In this document: one piece after another, positions 13,280-14,188 of the stretch | Position numbering within the stretch: position 1 is the stretch's first letter | Layout of the letters: every line of letters begins with the position of its first letter | Source of the DNA: DASPXY01 sp038227745 | GTDB taxonomy: Bacteria > Planctomycetota > Planctomycetia > Gemmatales > Gemmataceae | Direction of reading: 5' to 3' | DNA length: 14,188 nt | Assembly: GCA_038227745.1 (NCBI GenBank) | Contig: JBBRPS010000183.1 | Coordinates: 1 to 14,188, forward strand | Translations under genes and position numbers: made by a program | The notes under the pieces: generated by a model | The model's input: the letters and a program-made list of their open reading frames with translations, nothing else | What the model was told of the DNA's origin: nothing | The model's database searches: none

Positions 13280-14188
13280 ATGACGACAGCCCTCATCACG
13301 GGTGTTACCGGACAGGACGGCTCGCACCTCGCCGACCTGCTGCTGCAAAAGGGCTACCGCGTCTGCGGCGTCGTCCGCCGCTCCAGCACCGAGAACTTCC
13401 AGCGCATCGAGCACCTGCGCGGCCGCATCGAGCTGTACCAGGGCGACCTGCTCGACCAGACCTCCATCGCCCGCATCCTCGAACAGGTCCGGCCCGACGA
13501 GGTTTACAACCTCGCCGCCATGTCCTTCGTGCCGACGAGCTGGGACCAGCCCGTGCTCACCGCCGAGTTTACCGCGGTCGGCGTCACCCGCGTCCTCGAC
13601 GCCCTGCGGCAGATCTGCCCGAAGGCCCGCTTCTACCAGGCCAGCAGCAGCGAGATGTTCGGCAAGGTTCTCGAGACGCCGCAGAAGGAGACCACGCCGT
13701 TCTACCCGCGCAGTCCGTACGGCGTTGCGAAAGTCTACGGCCACTACATCACGGTCAACTATCGCGAGAGCTACGACCTCTACGCCTGCTCGGGGATCCT
13801 GTTCAACCACGAGGGGCCGCGGCGGGGCCTGGAGTTCGTGACCCGCAAGATCACGCACGCGGCGGCGCGCATCAAGCTGGGGCTGGACCGGGAGCTGCGC
13901 CTGGGCAACCTGCAGGCGAAGCGCGACTGGGGGTACGCCGGCGATTACGTGCGCGCCATGTGGCTGATACTCCAGCAGGACGGCCCGGACGACTACGTCA
14001 TCGGCACGGGCGAGACGCACTCGGTCGAGGAGTTCATCCGCATCGCCTTTGACCACGTCGGTATCGACTGGCACGACCACGTCGTCGTCGATCCGCTCTT
14101 CTACCGCCCCGCCGAGGTCGATCTGCTGCTGGCCGACCCGGGCAAGGCGAAGCGCAAGCTGAAGTGGGAGCCGGAAGTCAGCTTCGAG
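13280..14188 (+). CDS. gmd: GDP-mannose 4,6-dehydratase, 3' end cut by window
   Basis: An NAD(P)-dependent short-chain dehydratase that converts GDP-mannose to GDP-4-keto-6-deoxymannose, the first step to GDP-fucose, GDP-rhamnose and related sugars for surface polysaccharide. 303 residues are visible with the frame open at the window end; the family is about 320-370, so only the C-terminus is missing. The Rossmann motif GVTGQDG is at 8-14, followed by VVRRSST (31-37), a typical Gmd cofactor segment. The catalytic set is S123 and E125 in ASSSEMFG plus Y147 and K151 in SPYGVAK, matching T/S-x-E and YxxxK. FNHEGPRRG (175-183) and KRDWGYAGDYV are family hallmarks. AAGGAG at 13269-13274 lies 5 bases before the ATG, so the start is secure. 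It is divergent from the aas-like gene. Confidence 0.95.
   Translation, partial: MTTALITGVTGQDGSHLADLLLQKGYRVCGVVRRSSTENFQRIEHLRGRIELYQGDLLDQTSIARILEQVRPDEVYNLAAMSFVPTSWDQPVLTAEFTAVGVTRVLDALRQICPKARFYQASSSEMFGKVLETPQKETTPFYPRSPYGVAKVYGHYITVNYRESYDLYACSGILFNHEGPRRGLEFVTRKITHAAARIKLGLDRELRLGNLQAKRDWGYAGDYVRAMWLILQQDGPDDYVIGTGETHSVEEFIRIAFDHVGIDWHDHVVVDPLFYRPAEVDLLLADPGKAKRKLKWEPEVSFE

Overview
The window is high-GC, densely coding bacterial DNA. I read it as a member of the Planctomycetota, probably close to Gemmataceae. This is an inference from gene content: a secreted DUF1080 (3-keto-disaccharide hydrolase) protein, a Ser/Thr protein kinase, three Uma2-family genes within about 4 kb, a large secreted tandem alpha/beta-hydrolase, and short dispersed repeats of a kind I associate with these genomes. 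No rRNA, tRNA, CRISPR array, transposase or phage gene was seen.

Layout. Plus strand, 1-2111: pgk (glycolysis; the window cuts off only its first few codons) and then accD (beta subunit of acetyl-CoA carboxyltransferase). A long imperfect inverted repeat (2110-2222) begins at the accD stop codon and ends 10 bases before a stand-alone protein kinase (2233-3108). Two Uma2 genes follow (3118-3837 and 4030-4749). They belong to a tandem duplication with a 912-bp offset, which also carries the last 48 bases of the kinase gene and the antisense 3' end of a ClpP-like gene. Between the two Uma2 genes therefore lies a fused scar: a clpP-like tail (minus strand) joined to a kinase tail (plus strand).

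Minus strand, 4788-13021: the intact ClpP-like gene (convergent with Uma2-B), a DUF1080 protein with a signal peptide, a 383-bp non-coding stretch with a 139-bp element bounded by inverted repeats and two strong hairpins, a third and unrelated Uma2 gene, a two-domain secreted alpha/beta-hydrolase, a TrmJ-type tRNA 2'-O-methyltransferase, and an Aas-like fusion of a PlsC acyltransferase with an acyl-activating enzyme. Plus strand, from 13280: gmd (GDP-mannose 4,6-dehydratase), open at the window end and divergent from the aas-like gene, with a plausible sigma70-type promoter.

How the genes fit together. pgk, accD, trmJ, aas-like and gmd are housekeeping or envelope functions (glycolysis, fatty-acid and phospholipid metabolism, tRNA modification, nucleotide-sugar synthesis). 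The less ordinary part is the kinase / Uma2-A / Uma2-B / ClpP-like block at 2233-5300. Its duplication history, the conservation of its coding scar at amino-acid level and the uneven divergence of the two Uma2 copies are the most informative signals here. I found no evidence strong enough to call this a new defence or regulatory system.
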